From the NCBI RefSeq assembly GCF_900199455.1, contig NZ_FZQR01000003.1, positions 124,001 through 188,000 of the forward strand: a stretch of DNA of 64,000 nt, written 5' to 3'. Origin of the DNA: Mesorhizobium carmichaelinearum (GTDB lineage: Bacteria > Pseudomonadota > Alphaproteobacteria > Rhizobiales > Rhizobiaceae). A program made the position numbers and the translations under genes. The notes below the pieces were generated by a model. The model had not been told where the DNA came from, did no database searches, and saw only the letters and a program-made list of their open reading frames with translations. This document shows, one piece after another, positions 1-8,128 of this stretch (positions are counted from its first letter, which is position 1; each line of letters starts with the position of its first letter).

Positions 1-1
1 C

Positions 2-1288
2 GGCATCAACCGCATCCGCCGCGCCACGATCACCGCGCAGCGCCCGCTTGCCGGCGACGCAGTATCCGCCAAGGATGAGCGTGACATCGCCGCCGAGGAG
101 GCGCTGATCGTCGAGCGCTACGGTCAGCGCTTCACCGGCCTGCGCACGCTGGGCGACAGGGTGGCGCGGCGCGCGCTCAATCCGGGCAATGCCATCGACG
201 TGCTGGAGACCGGCGACGAGGCCTATGCCGCCATGTGCGCGGCGATCGATGGCGCCGAACGCAGCGTCCTGCTCGAGACCTATATTTTCGACAATGACGC
301 CGTCGGCCTGCTTTTCGTCGAATCGCTGGCCGGCGCCGTCGCGCGCGGCGTCACCGTTCGCGTGCTGATCGACGCCGTCGGCGCCCGTTACTCCGTCCCC
401 AGCATCCTCGGCCATCTGCGCCGCGCCAACATCCCCGCCGATGTCTTCAACGGCAACATCGTCATGGGCCTGCGCCTGCCCTACGCCAACCTCAGGACCC
501 ATCGGAAGATCCTGGTGGTCGACGGCACGGTCGCCTTCACCGGCGGCATGAACATCCGCAAGGGTTTTTCCGCCGAGTTCGCAGGCTCCAGCAGCGCCAG
601 GGACACGCATTTCAAGGTCACCGGACCTGTCGTCGCCGACCTGTTCTCGGTTGCTGCCGAAGACTGGCGTTTCGCCGCCAACGAAGCGCTGAAGGGCGAT
701 GCCTGGCATATTGCCCCGCTATCGCCGGCACCCGGCCAGCCGATGCTGGTGCGGGCGGTCGCGTCCGGGCCGGATGCCAGCAATGAGACCAACCACAAGC
801 TGCTGATCGGCGCCTTCTCGGTCGCGCGCAAGTCGATCCGCCTGATGTCGCCCTATTTCCTGCCGGACCGGGAACTGATCAGCGCCTTGATCACCGCCGC
901 CCGACGCGGCGTCGAGATCGATGTCGTGGTTCCCGCGGTCAACAATCTCTTCCTTGTCGACCGCGCCATGACCGCGCAGTTCGACCAGATCCTGAAGAAT
1001 TATTGCCGCATTTGGCGAACGGAGGGCCCATTCGACCATTCCAAGCTGCTGTCAATCGACGGCGTGTGGGCCTATGTCGGCTCGTCCAACCTCGACGCCC
1101 GGTCGCTGCGGTTGAACTTCGAGATCGATCTGGAGGTCCTCGACGCAGGCTTTGCCCACGAGATCGAAGCCCGGATTGGCTCGGCAATCGAAACGGCCAT
1201 TCCTGTCACGCTGGACTCCTTGCGGGCCCGGCCGTTCATCATCCGGTTGTTCGACCGCATCCTGTGGCTGGGATCGCCCTATCTCTAG
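2..1288 (+). CDS. Cardiolipin synthase-like phospholipase D family protein (5' end outside window)
   Basis: The reading frame is open from base 2 to the stop at 1288, so the gene starts upstream of the window. A GTG at 161 is possible but would cut into a continuous frame. Two HKD motifs are visible: HRKILVVDG near nt 500-526, followed by a GG-N motif, and HSKLLSIDG near nt 1037-1063, followed by GSSNLD. Two such motifs define the phospholipase D superfamily. The spacing and the NxDxRS-like tail after the second motif fit bacterial cardiolipin synthases, which join phosphatidylglycerol or related headgroups at the inner membrane. Bacterial Cls usually has two N-terminal membrane helices; these would lie in the missing part, so a soluble PLD cannot be excluded. 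An EEP-family protein follows 129 nt downstream. Confidence 0.8.
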   Translation, partial: GINRIRRATITAQRPLAGDAVSAKDERDIAAEEALIVERYGQRFTGLRTLGDRVARRALNPGNAIDVLETGDEAYAAMCAAIDGAERSVLLETYIFDNDAVGLLFVESLAGAVARGVTVRVLIDAVGARYSVPSILGHLRRANIPADVFNGNIVMGLRLPYANLRTHRKILVVDGTVAFTGGMNIRKGFSAEFAGSSSARDTHFKVTGPVVADLFSVAAEDWRFAANEALKGDAWHIAPLSPAPGQPMLVRAVASGPDASNETNHKLLIGAFSVARKSIRLMSPYFLPDRELISALITAARRGVEIDVVVPAVNNLFLVDRAMTAQFDQILKNYCRIWRTEGPFDHSKLLSIDGVWAYVGSSNLDARSLRLNFEIDLEVLDAGFAHEIEARIGSAIETAIPVTLDSLRARPFIIRLFDRILWLGSPYL

Positions 1289-1417
1289 AAAGGTCTCTCG
1301 TCTTTAACAAAACGACGTGTTTGACGGATAGTTTGGTGTCGGCCATGGAACATACGCGCAGAGACTCTATTTGAGGTGCATGGTGGAAGCAGCACGCATG
1401 GCAGGCACACGGTGCGG

Positions 1418-2212
1418 ATGAACGGACGCAGCCTCCCGGCAACCATGCTTTTGTCCATCCGCGACAGGCGGATGCGCAAGGCAAACGCGGCTGCGCACAA
1501 GGCGACCGCCACCACAGGCACGCTGGTCGCTTCCTACAACGTCCACAAATGCATCGGTGTCGATCGCAAGTTCGATCCTGAGCGCACCAGCCGCGTCATC
1601 CGCGAAATCGATCCTGACGTCATCGCCCTGCAGGAAGCGGACAACCGTTTCGGCGACCGTGACGGGCTTCTCGACCTGCCGCGCCTCGAGCGGGAAACCG
1701 GCCTTGTGCCGGTGCCGATTTCAGCCACCGGCAAGGGCCATGGCTGGCACGGCAATGTCCTGCTGTTCAAGAAGGGCGTCGTCCGCGACGTGCATCAGAT
1801 CAGGCTTCCGGGCCTGGAGCCGCGCGGTGCGGTGGTGGCGGAGATCGACCTCGACGGAGACCGGACCTTGCGCATCATCGCAGCCCATCTCGGCCTGCTG
1901 CGCCACTCGCGCTCGCAGCAGGCCCGCGTCGTGCTGGACATCATGAGCAGCGCCGATGAAAAGCCGACCTTGCTGCTCGGCGACCTCAACGAATGGCGGC
2001 TCGGCAACCGCTCCGCGCTCAACACGCTGCATGCGACTTTCGGGCCGCAGCCACCGGCGGTCCCCACCTTCCCCTCGAACCTGCCGCTTTTGGCGCTCGA
2101 CCGGATCATGACCAATCGGCACGGAATGATCGCAGCGGTGGAAGCGCATGATACGCCACTTTCGCGCGTTGCCTCCGACCATCTGCCGCTCACGGCGTTT
2201 GTTCGCCTATAG
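1418..2212 (+). CDS. Endonuclease/exonuclease/phosphatase (EEP) family protein
   Basis: The 264-residue product shows the EEP (DNase I/AP endonuclease-like) motif series. These are ASYNVHKC (strand with metal-near Asn), DPDVIALQEADNRF (catalytic metal-binding Glu), IIAAHLG, LLLGDLNEW (Asp/Asn pair) and a C-terminal SDHLPL (Asp-His). These residues bind the divalent metal and activate water for phosphodiester or phosphomonoester cleavage. The substrate cannot be read from sequence. The frame opens with a GTG at 1376, but the fold starts only near residue 44, so an ATG at 1418 or 1445 is more likely; 1418 is chosen without a strong ribosome site. No signal peptide is obvious. It sits in the same direction as the phospholipase D gene, a pairing that suggests lipid or phosphodiester metabolism (inference). 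Confidence 0.75.
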   Translation: MNGRSLPATMLLSIRDRRMRKANAAAHKATATTGTLVASYNVHKCIGVDRKFDPERTSRVIREIDPDVIALQEADNRFGDRDGLLDLPRLERETGLVPVPISATGKGHGWHGNVLLFKKGVVRDVHQIRLPGLEPRGAVVAEIDLDGDRTLRIIAAHLGLLRHSRSQQARVVLDIMSSADEKPTLLLGDLNEWRLGNRSALNTLHATFGPQPPAVPTFPSNLPLLALDRIMTNRHGMIAAVEAHDTPLSRVASDHLPLTAFVRL

Positions 2213-2257
2213 GCCCGGCTTGTCATGCAGGGCTTCGAAAAGCTCGGGATTCATTTT

Positions 2258-2282
2258 GGAACGCTAATTCTTTCTGCGAGTT
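2258..2282 (+). promoter_or_regulatory. Candidate EcfG/RpoE2-type general stress promoter
   Basis: GGAAC at 2258-2262 is followed after 16 bases by AGTT at 2279-2282. Alphaproteobacterial general-stress sigma factors (EcfG/RpoE2) recognise GGAAC with a CGTT-like -10 element 16-17 bases away. The -10 differs at one position. It lies 30 bases before the small exported His-rich protein gene. Sequence match only. Confidence 0.3.
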
Positions 2283-2312
2283 GATACGCATTGAACCTCA
2301 GGAGAACGAAAC

Positions 2313-2642
2313 ATGAAGAAGTTATTTCTGGCTTCTATGGTGGCATTGGCCGCCACAGCCGCAGTCATTGCGCCGACGCAAGCCGCAAGCGTGATTATCC
2401 AGTCGGACGACGGCAACCGGTATTCACCGGACGATGAATCCGACAACGGCCAGATTATCGTTCGCCGCCATCACCGGCAGAATTACGACAACCAGTATGG
2501 CGACGACCAGAACGTGCAATATGATGACAACAACGATGGCCAGTATCGCCGCCACCACCGGCATCACCGCTGTCATATCGAGATCATCAAGCACTGGCGC
2601 CACCATCACAGGGTGATCGAGCAGGTTCGCGTCTGCGGCTGA
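2313..2642 (+). CDS. Small exported histidine-rich protein
   Basis: The 109-residue protein starts with a clear Sec signal peptide (MKK, a hydrophobic stretch and a predicted cleavage after TQA, about residue 24). The mature part is acidic and rich in Asp/Asn/Gln in its middle, then strongly His/Arg-rich (runs such as RRHHRHHRCH and WRHHHR) and ends in VCG. Two Cys could pair in the periplasm. A good ribosome site (AGGAG) lies 8-9 bases before the ATG. I do not recognise a named family. The His clusters suggest metal binding or interaction with a negatively charged surface, but this is inference. A stress-type promoter candidate lies directly upstream and a long hairpin lies downstream. Confidence 0.7.
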   Translation: MKKLFLASMVALAATAAVIAPTQAASVIIQSDDGNRYSPDDESDNGQIIVRRHHRQNYDNQYGDDQNVQYDDNNDGQYRRHHRHHRCHIEIIKHWRHHHRVIEQVRVCG

Positions 2643-2716
2643 CCCACACCCTGCCTTTGCAGCAAGACGACGTGATCTGCTTCCGAGCAGGAAGCAATCC
2701 ACAGCGGTAAGCGATG

Positions 2717-2761
2717 ATGCGGCATAGCCACGCCCTTCAAAAGGACGTGGCTATGCCGCAT
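2717..2761. repeat. Perfect 16-bp inverted repeat ahead of nasT
   Basis: Bases 2717-2732 and 2746-2761 are exact reverse complements. Beyond one mismatch the stem continues with CCTT/AAGG around a three-base loop, giving about 20 paired positions. No T-run follows, so it is a poor intrinsic terminator on either strand. It ends 34 bases before the nasT start codon, so it may lie in the nasT leader or end the upstream transcript. Confidence 0.7.
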
Positions 2762-2795
2762 TGCACAATTTCGTGACCTTGCCCACAATGCAGGC

Positions 2796-3398
2796 ATGGT
2801 CCGATCCTCCCTAGCCGTCCTGGTGATCGATGAAAATCGCATCCGTGCCTCGATCATCGAGGCCGGCTTGCGCGAGGCCGGCCATCAGCGGGTCACCGTC
2901 ATCCATGACGTGACCGGCATTGCCCGGCGGATCGCCGAGATCGAACCCGACGTCATCGTCATCGATCTCGAAAACCCCAACCGCGACATGCTCGAAAACA
3001 TGTTCCAGTTGTCGCGTGCCGTGAAGCGCCCGATCGCCATGTTCGTCGACCGTTCGGACCAGGCCTCGATCGAGGCGGCGGTCGATGCCGGCGTCTCGGC
3101 CTATGTCGTCGATGGGTTGCGGCAAGAGCGCGTCAAGCCGATCCTCGACATGGCCGTCAGCCGCTTCAATGCCTTCTCGCGCATGGCGCGCGAACTGGAA
3201 GAGGCGCGCAGCGAACTCGAGAGCCGCAAGGTGATCGACCGCGCCAAGGGCATATTGATGAAGTCGCGCGGCCTCTCCGAAGAGGCCGCCTATACGCTGC
3301 TGCGCAAGACGGCGATGAACCAGAACCGCAAGATCAGCGATATCGCCCAGAGCCTGGTGACCGCGGCCGGTTTGCTGGGGCCGGCGGAGGACGAATGA
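2796..3398 (+). CDS. nasT: NasT, ANTAR-domain RNA-binding antiterminator for nitrate assimilation
   Basis: The 200-residue protein has an N-terminal receiver-like domain (about residues 5-120, including DVIVIDLENP with the would-be phosphoacceptor Asp). A helical linker leads to a C-terminal ANTAR domain (about 135-195) with RAKGILM and the LLRKTAM...ISDIAQSLV helices. ANTAR proteins bind paired RNA hairpins with six-base loops and prevent formation of a terminator. In NasT systems the partner NasS holds NasT inactive until nitrate or nitrite binds. The gene overlaps nasS by an ATGA junction, so the two are translationally coupled. Its probable RNA targets are the two leaders at 4810-4935 and 8282-8410 in this window. 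The ribosome site ahead of the ATG is weak. Confidence 0.93.
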   Translation: MVRSSLAVLVIDENRIRASIIEAGLREAGHQRVTVIHDVTGIARRIAEIEPDVIVIDLENPNRDMLENMFQLSRAVKRPIAMFVDRSDQASIEAAVDAGVSAYVVDGLRQERVKPILDMAVSRFNAFSRMARELEEARSELESRKVIDRAKGILMKSRGLSEEAAYTLLRKTAMNQNRKISDIAQSLVTAAGLLGPAEDE

Positions 3399-4633
3399 GC
3401 ATGAGGCACCAGATCACCGCCGGCTTCATGCCGCTTTTCGACAGCGCCGTGCTGGTCGCCGCAAGCGAGCTTGGCTTCACCGCACGCGAAGGCATTGACC
3501 TGACGCTGCACCGCGAGACGTCCTGGGCCAACATCCGCGACCGCATCGCCATCGGCCACTTCGATCTCGCCCATATGCTGGGACCCATGCCGCTCGCCTG
3601 CAATCTCGGGCTGACGCCGCTCGCTTCGGAAACCATCGTGCCGTTCTCGCTCGGGCTCGGCGGCAATTGCGTCACCATCTCCAACGCTGTCTGGGCCGGC
3701 ATGGCGGCGCATGGCGCTGAAGCCGATCTCGATCCGGCGCGCGCCGGGGCGGCACTTGGCGCATTCATCCGGGAACGGGCGGTGGCAGGCCGCGAGCCGC
3801 TGCGCTTTGCCGTCGTGCATCCGCATTCCGGGCATAATTACGAACTGCGCTACTGGCTCGCCGCCTGCGGCGTCGACCCAGACCGTGAAATCGAGATCGT
3901 CATCGTGCCGCCGCCCTTCATGGCCGACGCGCTGGCCACCGGGCGCATCGACGGCTACTGCGTCGGCGAACCCTGGAACAGCGCTGCGGTGGCCGCCGGC
4001 ACCGGGCATATCGTCACCGTCAAGGCACAGATATGGCGAAACAGCCCGGAGAAGGTCATCGGCGTGCGCAAAGTCTGGGCGGACGAGAATCCCGAGGCTC
4101 TGGCGGCACTGCTGCGCGCGCTGCATCACTCGGCGCGCTGGTGCCAGGATCCGGTCAACCACGGCGAACTGGCCAATGTGATGGCGCAGCCCGGCTTCCT
4201 CGGCCTGCCGCCGGCCGTGCAGATGCCGATCCTGACCGGCCATCTCCAATTGGGCGGCGGGGCAGAGCGAGATATCGACGATTTCTTCCTGCCCTTCGAC
4301 AAGGCGGCGAATTTTCCGTGGAAGAGCCATGCGCTGTGGTTCTACACCCAGATGGTGCGTTGGGGGCATGTGGCGCACACGCCGGAAAACCTTGCGATCG
4401 CCCGGGATTGCTATCGGCCCGACCTCTATCGCTCGGCGCTGAAGCCGCTTGGTGTCGCCCTCCCCGGCGCCAATGCGAAGGTCGAAGGCGCGCTCAAGGT
4501 CGCCACCGCGGTCGGCGCGACCGGCGCCGGCCTGGTGCTCGGCCCGGACGGTTTCTTCGACGGCCAGATTTTCGATCCCGACGAGATCGACGCCTACATA
4601 GCGCATCAGAAATCGGCCCGCGCGGAAGCCTGA
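3395..4633 (+). CDS. nasS: NasS, cytoplasmic nitrate/nitrite sensor
   Basis: The 412-residue protein belongs to the NrtA/CmpA/NasS periplasmic-binding-protein fold. It shares blocks with the NrtA encoded downstream: both have RYWLAA-(C/G)-G-(V/I)-DPD, a VPPP motif and a CVGEPWN motif. Unlike NrtA it has no Tat or Sec signal and begins directly with the domain (MSMRHQITAGFMPLFD), which is the mark of NasS. The known role is to bind nitrate/nitrite in the cytoplasm and release NasT so that it can antiterminate the nitrate operons. The start overlaps the nasT stop. The next gene, nrtA, begins 357 bases downstream behind its own promoter, so nasTS is probably a separate transcription unit. Confidence 0.92.
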   Translation: MSMRHQITAGFMPLFDSAVLVAASELGFTAREGIDLTLHRETSWANIRDRIAIGHFDLAHMLGPMPLACNLGLTPLASETIVPFSLGLGGNCVTISNAVWAGMAAHGAEADLDPARAGAALGAFIRERAVAGREPLRFAVVHPHSGHNYELRYWLAACGVDPDREIEIVIVPPPFMADALATGRIDGYCVGEPWNSAAVAAGTGHIVTVKAQIWRNSPEKVIGVRKVWADENPEALAALLRALHHSARWCQDPVNHGELANVMAQPGFLGLPPAVQMPILTGHLQLGGGAERDIDDFFLPFDKAANFPWKSHALWFYTQMVRWGHVAHTPENLAIARDCYRPDLYRSALKPLGVALPGANAKVEGALKVATAVGATGAGLVLGPDGFFDGQIFDPDEIDAYIAHQKSARAEA

Positions 4634-4651
4634 TCATTTCCGCGCCACTCT

Positions 4652-4675
4652 TGTGCATTGCACAAAAATTGTGCG
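4652..4675. promoter_or_regulatory. NtrC-like binding sites upstream of nrtA
   Basis: TGCAC at 4659-4663, a seven-base AT spacer and GTGC at 4671-4674 match the NtrC consensus (GCAC-N7-GTGC). A second overlapping near-palindrome, TTGTGCATTGCACAA, occupies 4651-4665. They lie about 110-135 bases upstream of the sigma-54 promoter, a usual enhancer distance. This indicates control by general nitrogen status (inference from motif and position). Confidence 0.6.
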
Positions 4676-4781
4676 TGCACGTGCGTTGATGAACAATCTT
4701 TGGCTTGCTCGCCCTGCGGGCCCGTGCGCCGATACCGTACCATATCATTGATTTTATTGATATTTATCATCCATTCCAAAA

Positions 4782-4798
4782 CTGGCACGGTTCCTGCG
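4782..4798 (+). promoter_or_regulatory. Sigma-54 promoter of the nrtABC operon
   Basis: TGGCAC at 4783-4788 and CTGC at 4794-4797 place the invariant GG and GC ten bases apart, as RpoN promoters require. Expected transcription start is near 4809, just ahead of the structured leader. The same element precedes the second nitrate operon at 8255. Confidence 0.8.
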
Positions 4799-4833
4799 TT
4801 GCAATGGGCAGACTCTTCTCGGGTCACGTAACA

Positions 4834-4868
4834 GGCGTCCAATGGCGGGCGCTACAGGCAAAGCTGCC
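4834..4868 (+). promoter_or_regulatory. ANTAR (NasT) two-hairpin target in the nrtA leader
   Basis: Hairpin P1 pairs GGCGTCC (4834-4840) with GGGCGCT (4847-4853) around the six-base loop AATGGC. Hairpin P2 pairs GGC (4857-4859) with GCC (4866-4868) around AAAGCT. Both loops have A at position 1 and G at position 4, the hallmark of ANTAR RNA sites. The 3' side of P2 is also the 5' arm of the terminator, so binding would block termination. P2 has only three clear base pairs. The same structure recurs at 8306-8340. Confidence 0.75.
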
Positions 4869-4934
4869 GCTCAGGTCAACACGCGATCCCGGATGGACGG
4901 ACGCGCGCGGCCTGGCCGGCGGCTTTTTTGTTTT
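4866..4934 (+). terminator. NasT-controlled intrinsic terminator in the nrtA leader
   Basis: The 5' arm GCCGC-T-CAGGTC (4866-4877) pairs with GGCCTG-GCCG-GCGGC (4909-4923), including one G-U pair, and encloses a smaller CGCG...CGCG hairpin. It is followed by six T, one G and four T (4924-4934). It lies 57 bases before the nrtA ATG and overlaps the P2 hairpin, the classic layout of an attenuator relieved by an ANTAR antiterminator. Confidence 0.8.
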
Positions 4935-4990
4935 GACCGAACACGCAATCGACGGCGCTGATCCCGAGCAGTGCCCAACGGGAGACGACG

Positions 4991-6307
4991 ATGACGAAAC
5001 GCATCAAGACTGAAGCCCCCCTTGAAGGCATGACCCGTCGCAATTTTCTGATGGCAAGTGCTGCCACCGCGGCAACCCTGGCAGCCGCGCGTGCGCTGCT
5101 CCCCTCTGGCGCCTATGCCGCGACCGCCGCCCCGGAAGTCACCGGCGCCAAGCTCGGCTTCATCGCGCTGACCGATGCGGCGCCCCTGATGATCGCCAAG
5201 GAGAAGGGCCTGTTCGCCAAATACGGCATGCCCGATGTCGAGGTGCTGAAGCAGGCCTCCTGGGGCGCCACGCGCGACAATCTGATGCTCGGCGGAGAGG
5301 CCAACGGCATTGACGGCGCCCACATCCTGACGCCGCTGCCCTACCTCATGCACACAGGCAAGGTGACGCAGAACAACCAGCCGATGCCGATGGCGATCGT
5401 GGCGCGGCTGAACTACGACTGCCAGGGAATTTCCGTCGCTCAGGAATACGCCGCCACCGGCGTCGGCCTCGACGCCTCCAAGCTGAAGGAAGCCTTCGCC
5501 GCCAAGAAGGCCGCCGGCAAGGAAGTGAAGGCCGCCATGACCTTCCCGGGCGGCACACATGACCTGTGGATACGCTACTGGCTGGCCGCCGGCGGCATCG
5601 ATCCCGACAAGGACGTCTCGACCATCGTCGTGCCACCGCCGCAGATGGTGGCCAACATGAAGGTCGGCAACATGGACGTGTTCTGCGTCGGCGAGCCGTG
5701 GAACGAGCAACTCGTCCATCAGGGCGTCGGCTTCACCGCCGCCACCACGGGCGAATTGTGGAAGGGCCATCCGGAAAAGGCGCTCGGCCTGCGCGCCGCC
5801 TTCATCGAGAAGAACCCGAACGCCACCAAGGCGATCCTGATGGCCGTCATGGAAGCCCAGCAATGGTGCGAGGCCATGGAGAACAAGGACGAGATGGCCG
5901 CTATCATCGGCAAGCGGCAGTGGATGAATGTGCCCGTCGCTGACATCATCGGTCGCCTCAAGGGCGATATCAACTACGGCAATGGCCGCGTCGCCAAGGG
6001 CACCGACCTCTACATGAAGTTCTGGAAGGGCGGCGTCTCCTATCCGTTCAAGAGCCATGATTCGTGGTTCCTCGCCGAGAACATCCGCTGGGGCAAATTC
6101 GCACCAACCACCGACGTCAAGGCGCTGGTCGATCAGGTCAACCGCGAGGATCTGTGGCGCGAGGCAGCCAAGGATCTCGGCGTGGCGGCCACCGACATTC
6201 CGGCATCCTCGTCGCGGGGCGTCGAGACCTTCTTCGACGGCAAGGTCTTCGATCCGGCCAACCCGTCCGCCTACCTCGACAGCCTCAAGATCAAGGCATC
6301 GGCTTAG
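4991..6307 (+). CDS. nrtA: NrtA, periplasmic nitrate-binding protein of ABC importer
   Basis: The 438-residue protein carries a twin-arginine signal (TRRNFLMASA, then a hydrophobic stretch and an Ala-rich end near residue 37). It continues as an NrtA/CmpA-type solute-binding protein: GFIALTDAAPLMIAKEKGLF, IRYWLAAGGIDPD, VPPPQMV and FCVGEPWNEQ. It captures nitrate (or nitrite) in the periplasm and delivers it to NrtB. The Tat signal suggests export in folded form. A ribosome site (GGAGACGACG) precedes the ATG. It heads nrtA-nrtB-nrtC and is separated from nrtB by 51 bases holding a small hairpin, an arrangement that often keeps binding protein in excess. Transcription is predicted to depend on sigma-54 and NasT antitermination. 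Confidence 0.93.
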   Translation: MTKRIKTEAPLEGMTRRNFLMASAATAATLAAARALLPSGAYAATAAPEVTGAKLGFIALTDAAPLMIAKEKGLFAKYGMPDVEVLKQASWGATRDNLMLGGEANGIDGAHILTPLPYLMHTGKVTQNNQPMPMAIVARLNYDCQGISVAQEYAATGVGLDASKLKEAFAAKKAAGKEVKAAMTFPGGTHDLWIRYWLAAGGIDPDKDVSTIVVPPPQMVANMKVGNMDVFCVGEPWNEQLVHQGVGFTAATTGELWKGHPEKALGLRAAFIEKNPNATKAILMAVMEAQQWCEAMENKDEMAAIIGKRQWMNVPVADIIGRLKGDINYGNGRVAKGTDLYMKFWKGGVSYPFKSHDSWFLAENIRWGKFAPTTDVKALVDQVNREDLWREAAKDLGVAATDIPASSSRGVETFFDGKVFDPANPSAYLDSLKIKASA

Positions 6308-6309
6308 GC

Positions 6310-6330
6310 GCAACGCCGCTCGCGCGTTGT
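6310..6330 (+). other. Hairpin between nrtA and nrtB
   Basis: CAACGC (6311-6316) pairs with GCGTTG (6324-6329) around a GC-rich loop. No T-run follows. Such hairpins after binding-protein genes can protect the upstream mRNA segment from 3' decay; that role is inferred. Confidence 0.4.
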
Positions 6331-6358
6331 CGCCCAACGCCCAGGAGTTTTCCAAGAC

Positions 6359-7249
6359 ATGTCCATCCAAACCATCGAGGACACCAAGGTGAAGGCGTTT
6401 CCGGCAAAGCCCGCCGAACTGGTCACCTTCACAGCCAAGGCCCGGCGCCGCATCGACCCGCTCGCCATTGCCGGCAAGCTGGCGACGGCGCTGGTGCCGC
6501 CGGCCGTCGTCATCCTCGTCCTGCTCGTCGTCTGGCAGGTCGCCTGCTCGTCACCCACATCAAGCCTGCCGCCGCCGAGCCAGGTGTGGAACGAGGCCTA
6601 TGACCTGATCGCGCATCCGTTCTTCGACAACGGCCCGCAGGATATCGGGCTGGCGTGGCGGGTGCTTATCTCGCTGCAGCGCGTCGCCATCGGCTTCGGC
6701 ATGGCGGCGGTGGTCGGGGTCGCGCTCGGCGCGCTGGTCGGCCAGTCGGTCTGGGCGATGCGCGGCCTCGATCCGGTGTTCCAGATCCTGCGCACCGTAC
6801 CGCCGCTGGCCTGGCTGCCACTGTCGCTGGCGGCGTTCCGCGATTCCAGCCCGTCGGCGCTGTTCGTCATCTTCATCACGTCGATCTGGCCGATCATCAT
6901 CAACACCGCCGTCGGCGTGCGCAACATCCCGCAGGATTACCGCAACGTCGCCCGCATCCTGCGGCTCAACCCGTTCGAATTCTTCGTCAAGATCATGGTG
7001 CCGGCCGCGGCCCCCTACATCTTCACCGGTCTGCGCATCGGCATCGGCCTGTCCTGGCTCGCCATCGTCGCCGCCGAAATGCTGACCGGCGGCGTCGGCA
7101 TTGGCTTCTTCATCTGGGACGCGTGGAACTCGTCGCGGCTACCCGACATCATCGTCGCGCTCGCCTATATCGGCGTCACCGGCTTCTGCCTCGACCGGCT
7201 GGTCGCGGCGGTCGGCGCCTTTGTCACCCGCGGCACAACGGCAAAATGA
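6359..7249 (+). CDS. nrtB: NrtB, nitrate ABC transporter permease
   Basis: The 296-residue protein is a BinPT/MetI-type permease. It has a first membrane segment around residues 35-60 (PPAVVILVLLVVWQV), a periplasmic loop, and five further segments. The EAA-type cytoplasmic loop is visible as VGVRNIPQDYRNVARIL, where the ATPase docks. It forms the inner-membrane channel of the nitrate importer with NrtC. CAGGAG lies 11 bases before the ATG. The stop overlaps an alternative ATG of nrtC (ATGA at 7246-7249), so the two are coupled. Confidence 0.92.
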   Translation: MSIQTIEDTKVKAFPAKPAELVTFTAKARRRIDPLAIAGKLATALVPPAVVILVLLVVWQVACSSPTSSLPPPSQVWNEAYDLIAHPFFDNGPQDIGLAWRVLISLQRVAIGFGMAAVVGVALGALVGQSVWAMRGLDPVFQILRTVPPLAWLPLSLAAFRDSSPSALFVIFITSIWPIIINTAVGVRNIPQDYRNVARILRLNPFEFFVKIMVPAAAPYIFTGLRIGIGLSWLAIVAAEMLTGGVGIGFFIWDAWNSSRLPDIIVALAYIGVTGFCLDRLVAAVGAFVTRGTTAK

Positions 7250-7260
7250 GGGGGGGCAAG

Positions 7261-8058
7261 ATGACGGCCTATCTGAAGCTCGACCATATCGACAAATCCT
7301 TTTCGCGCGGCGGTCAGGTCAGCGAGGTGCTGAAGGACATCAAGCTGACCATCAACAAGGGAGAATTCGTCTCCATCATCGGCCATTCCGGGTGCGGCAA
7401 GTCGACCTTGCTCAACCTGATCGCCGGCCTGACGAATGTATCCGCCGGCGCCGTGCTGCTCGAAAACAAGGAGGTCGACAGCCCCGGCCCGGAACGCGCC
7501 GTGGTGTTCCAGAACCACTCGCTGCTGCCTTGGCTCACCGTCTACGAGAACATCAACCTCGCAGTATCCAAGGTCTTCGGCCGCAGCAAGAGCCGAGCGG
7601 AGCGGCACGACTGGATCATGCGCAATCTCGACCTCGTGCAGATGGCGCATGCCAGGGACAAGCGCCCGGCCGAAATTTCCGGCGGCATGAAGCAGCGTGT
7701 CGGCATTGCACGAGCACTGGCCATGGAGCCGAAGATCCTGCTGCTCGATGAGCCGTTCGGCGCGCTCGACGCGCTGACGCGCGCCCATCTGCAGGACGCG
7801 GTGATGGACATCCATTCGCGGTTGGACTCGACGACCATCATGATCACCCACGATGTCGACGAGGCCGTGCTCTTGTCCGACCGTATCGTGATGATGACCA
7901 ACGGCCCGGCCGCGACCATCGGCGAGGTGCTTGCCGTGCCGCTGGCCCGACCACGCCGGCGTGTCGAGCTTTCCTCCGACCGCACCTTCCTGCGCTGCCG
8001 CGAGGCGGTGCTGAAGTTCCTCTACGAGCGCCACCGCTTCGTCGCAGCCGCGGAGTAA
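7261..8058 (+). CDS. nrtC: NrtC/NrtD-type nitrate ABC transporter ATPase
   Basis: The 265-residue ATPase has Walker A GHSGCGKST (about 41-49), a Q-loop (VVFQNHSLLPW), the ABC signature in SGGMKQRVGIARAL, Walker B ILLLDEPFGALD and a switch His (ITHDVDEA). It is a short single-domain ATPase of the NrtD/SsuB/TauB class and lacks the C-terminal NrtA-like regulatory domain of cyanobacterial NrtC. It powers nitrate import through NrtB. The start at 7261 follows a purine-rich GAGGGGGGGCAAG ribosome site. An in-frame ATG at 7246 overlapping the nrtB stop is the alternative. The gene ends the first nitrate operon. Confidence 0.9.
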   Translation: MTAYLKLDHIDKSFSRGGQVSEVLKDIKLTINKGEFVSIIGHSGCGKSTLLNLIAGLTNVSAGAVLLENKEVDSPGPERAVVFQNHSLLPWLTVYENINLAVSKVFGRSKSRAERHDWIMRNLDLVQMAHARDKRPAEISGGMKQRVGIARALAMEPKILLLDEPFGALDALTRAHLQDAVMDIHSRLDSTTIMITHDVDEAVLLSDRIVMMTNGPAATIGEVLAVPLARPRRRVELSSDRTFLRCREAVLKFLYERHRFVAAAE

Positions 8059-8128
8059 GATCATGACCGAAAAACGCGCAATCATCGCCAATTGGCAATC
8101 TGCATCGACAATAGGCAGCCTACCGCAC

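Noticed and set aside
1347..1375. EcfG-type promoter at GGAAC (1347) upstream of the EEP gene
   Set aside because: No CGTT-like element lies 16-17 bases downstream.
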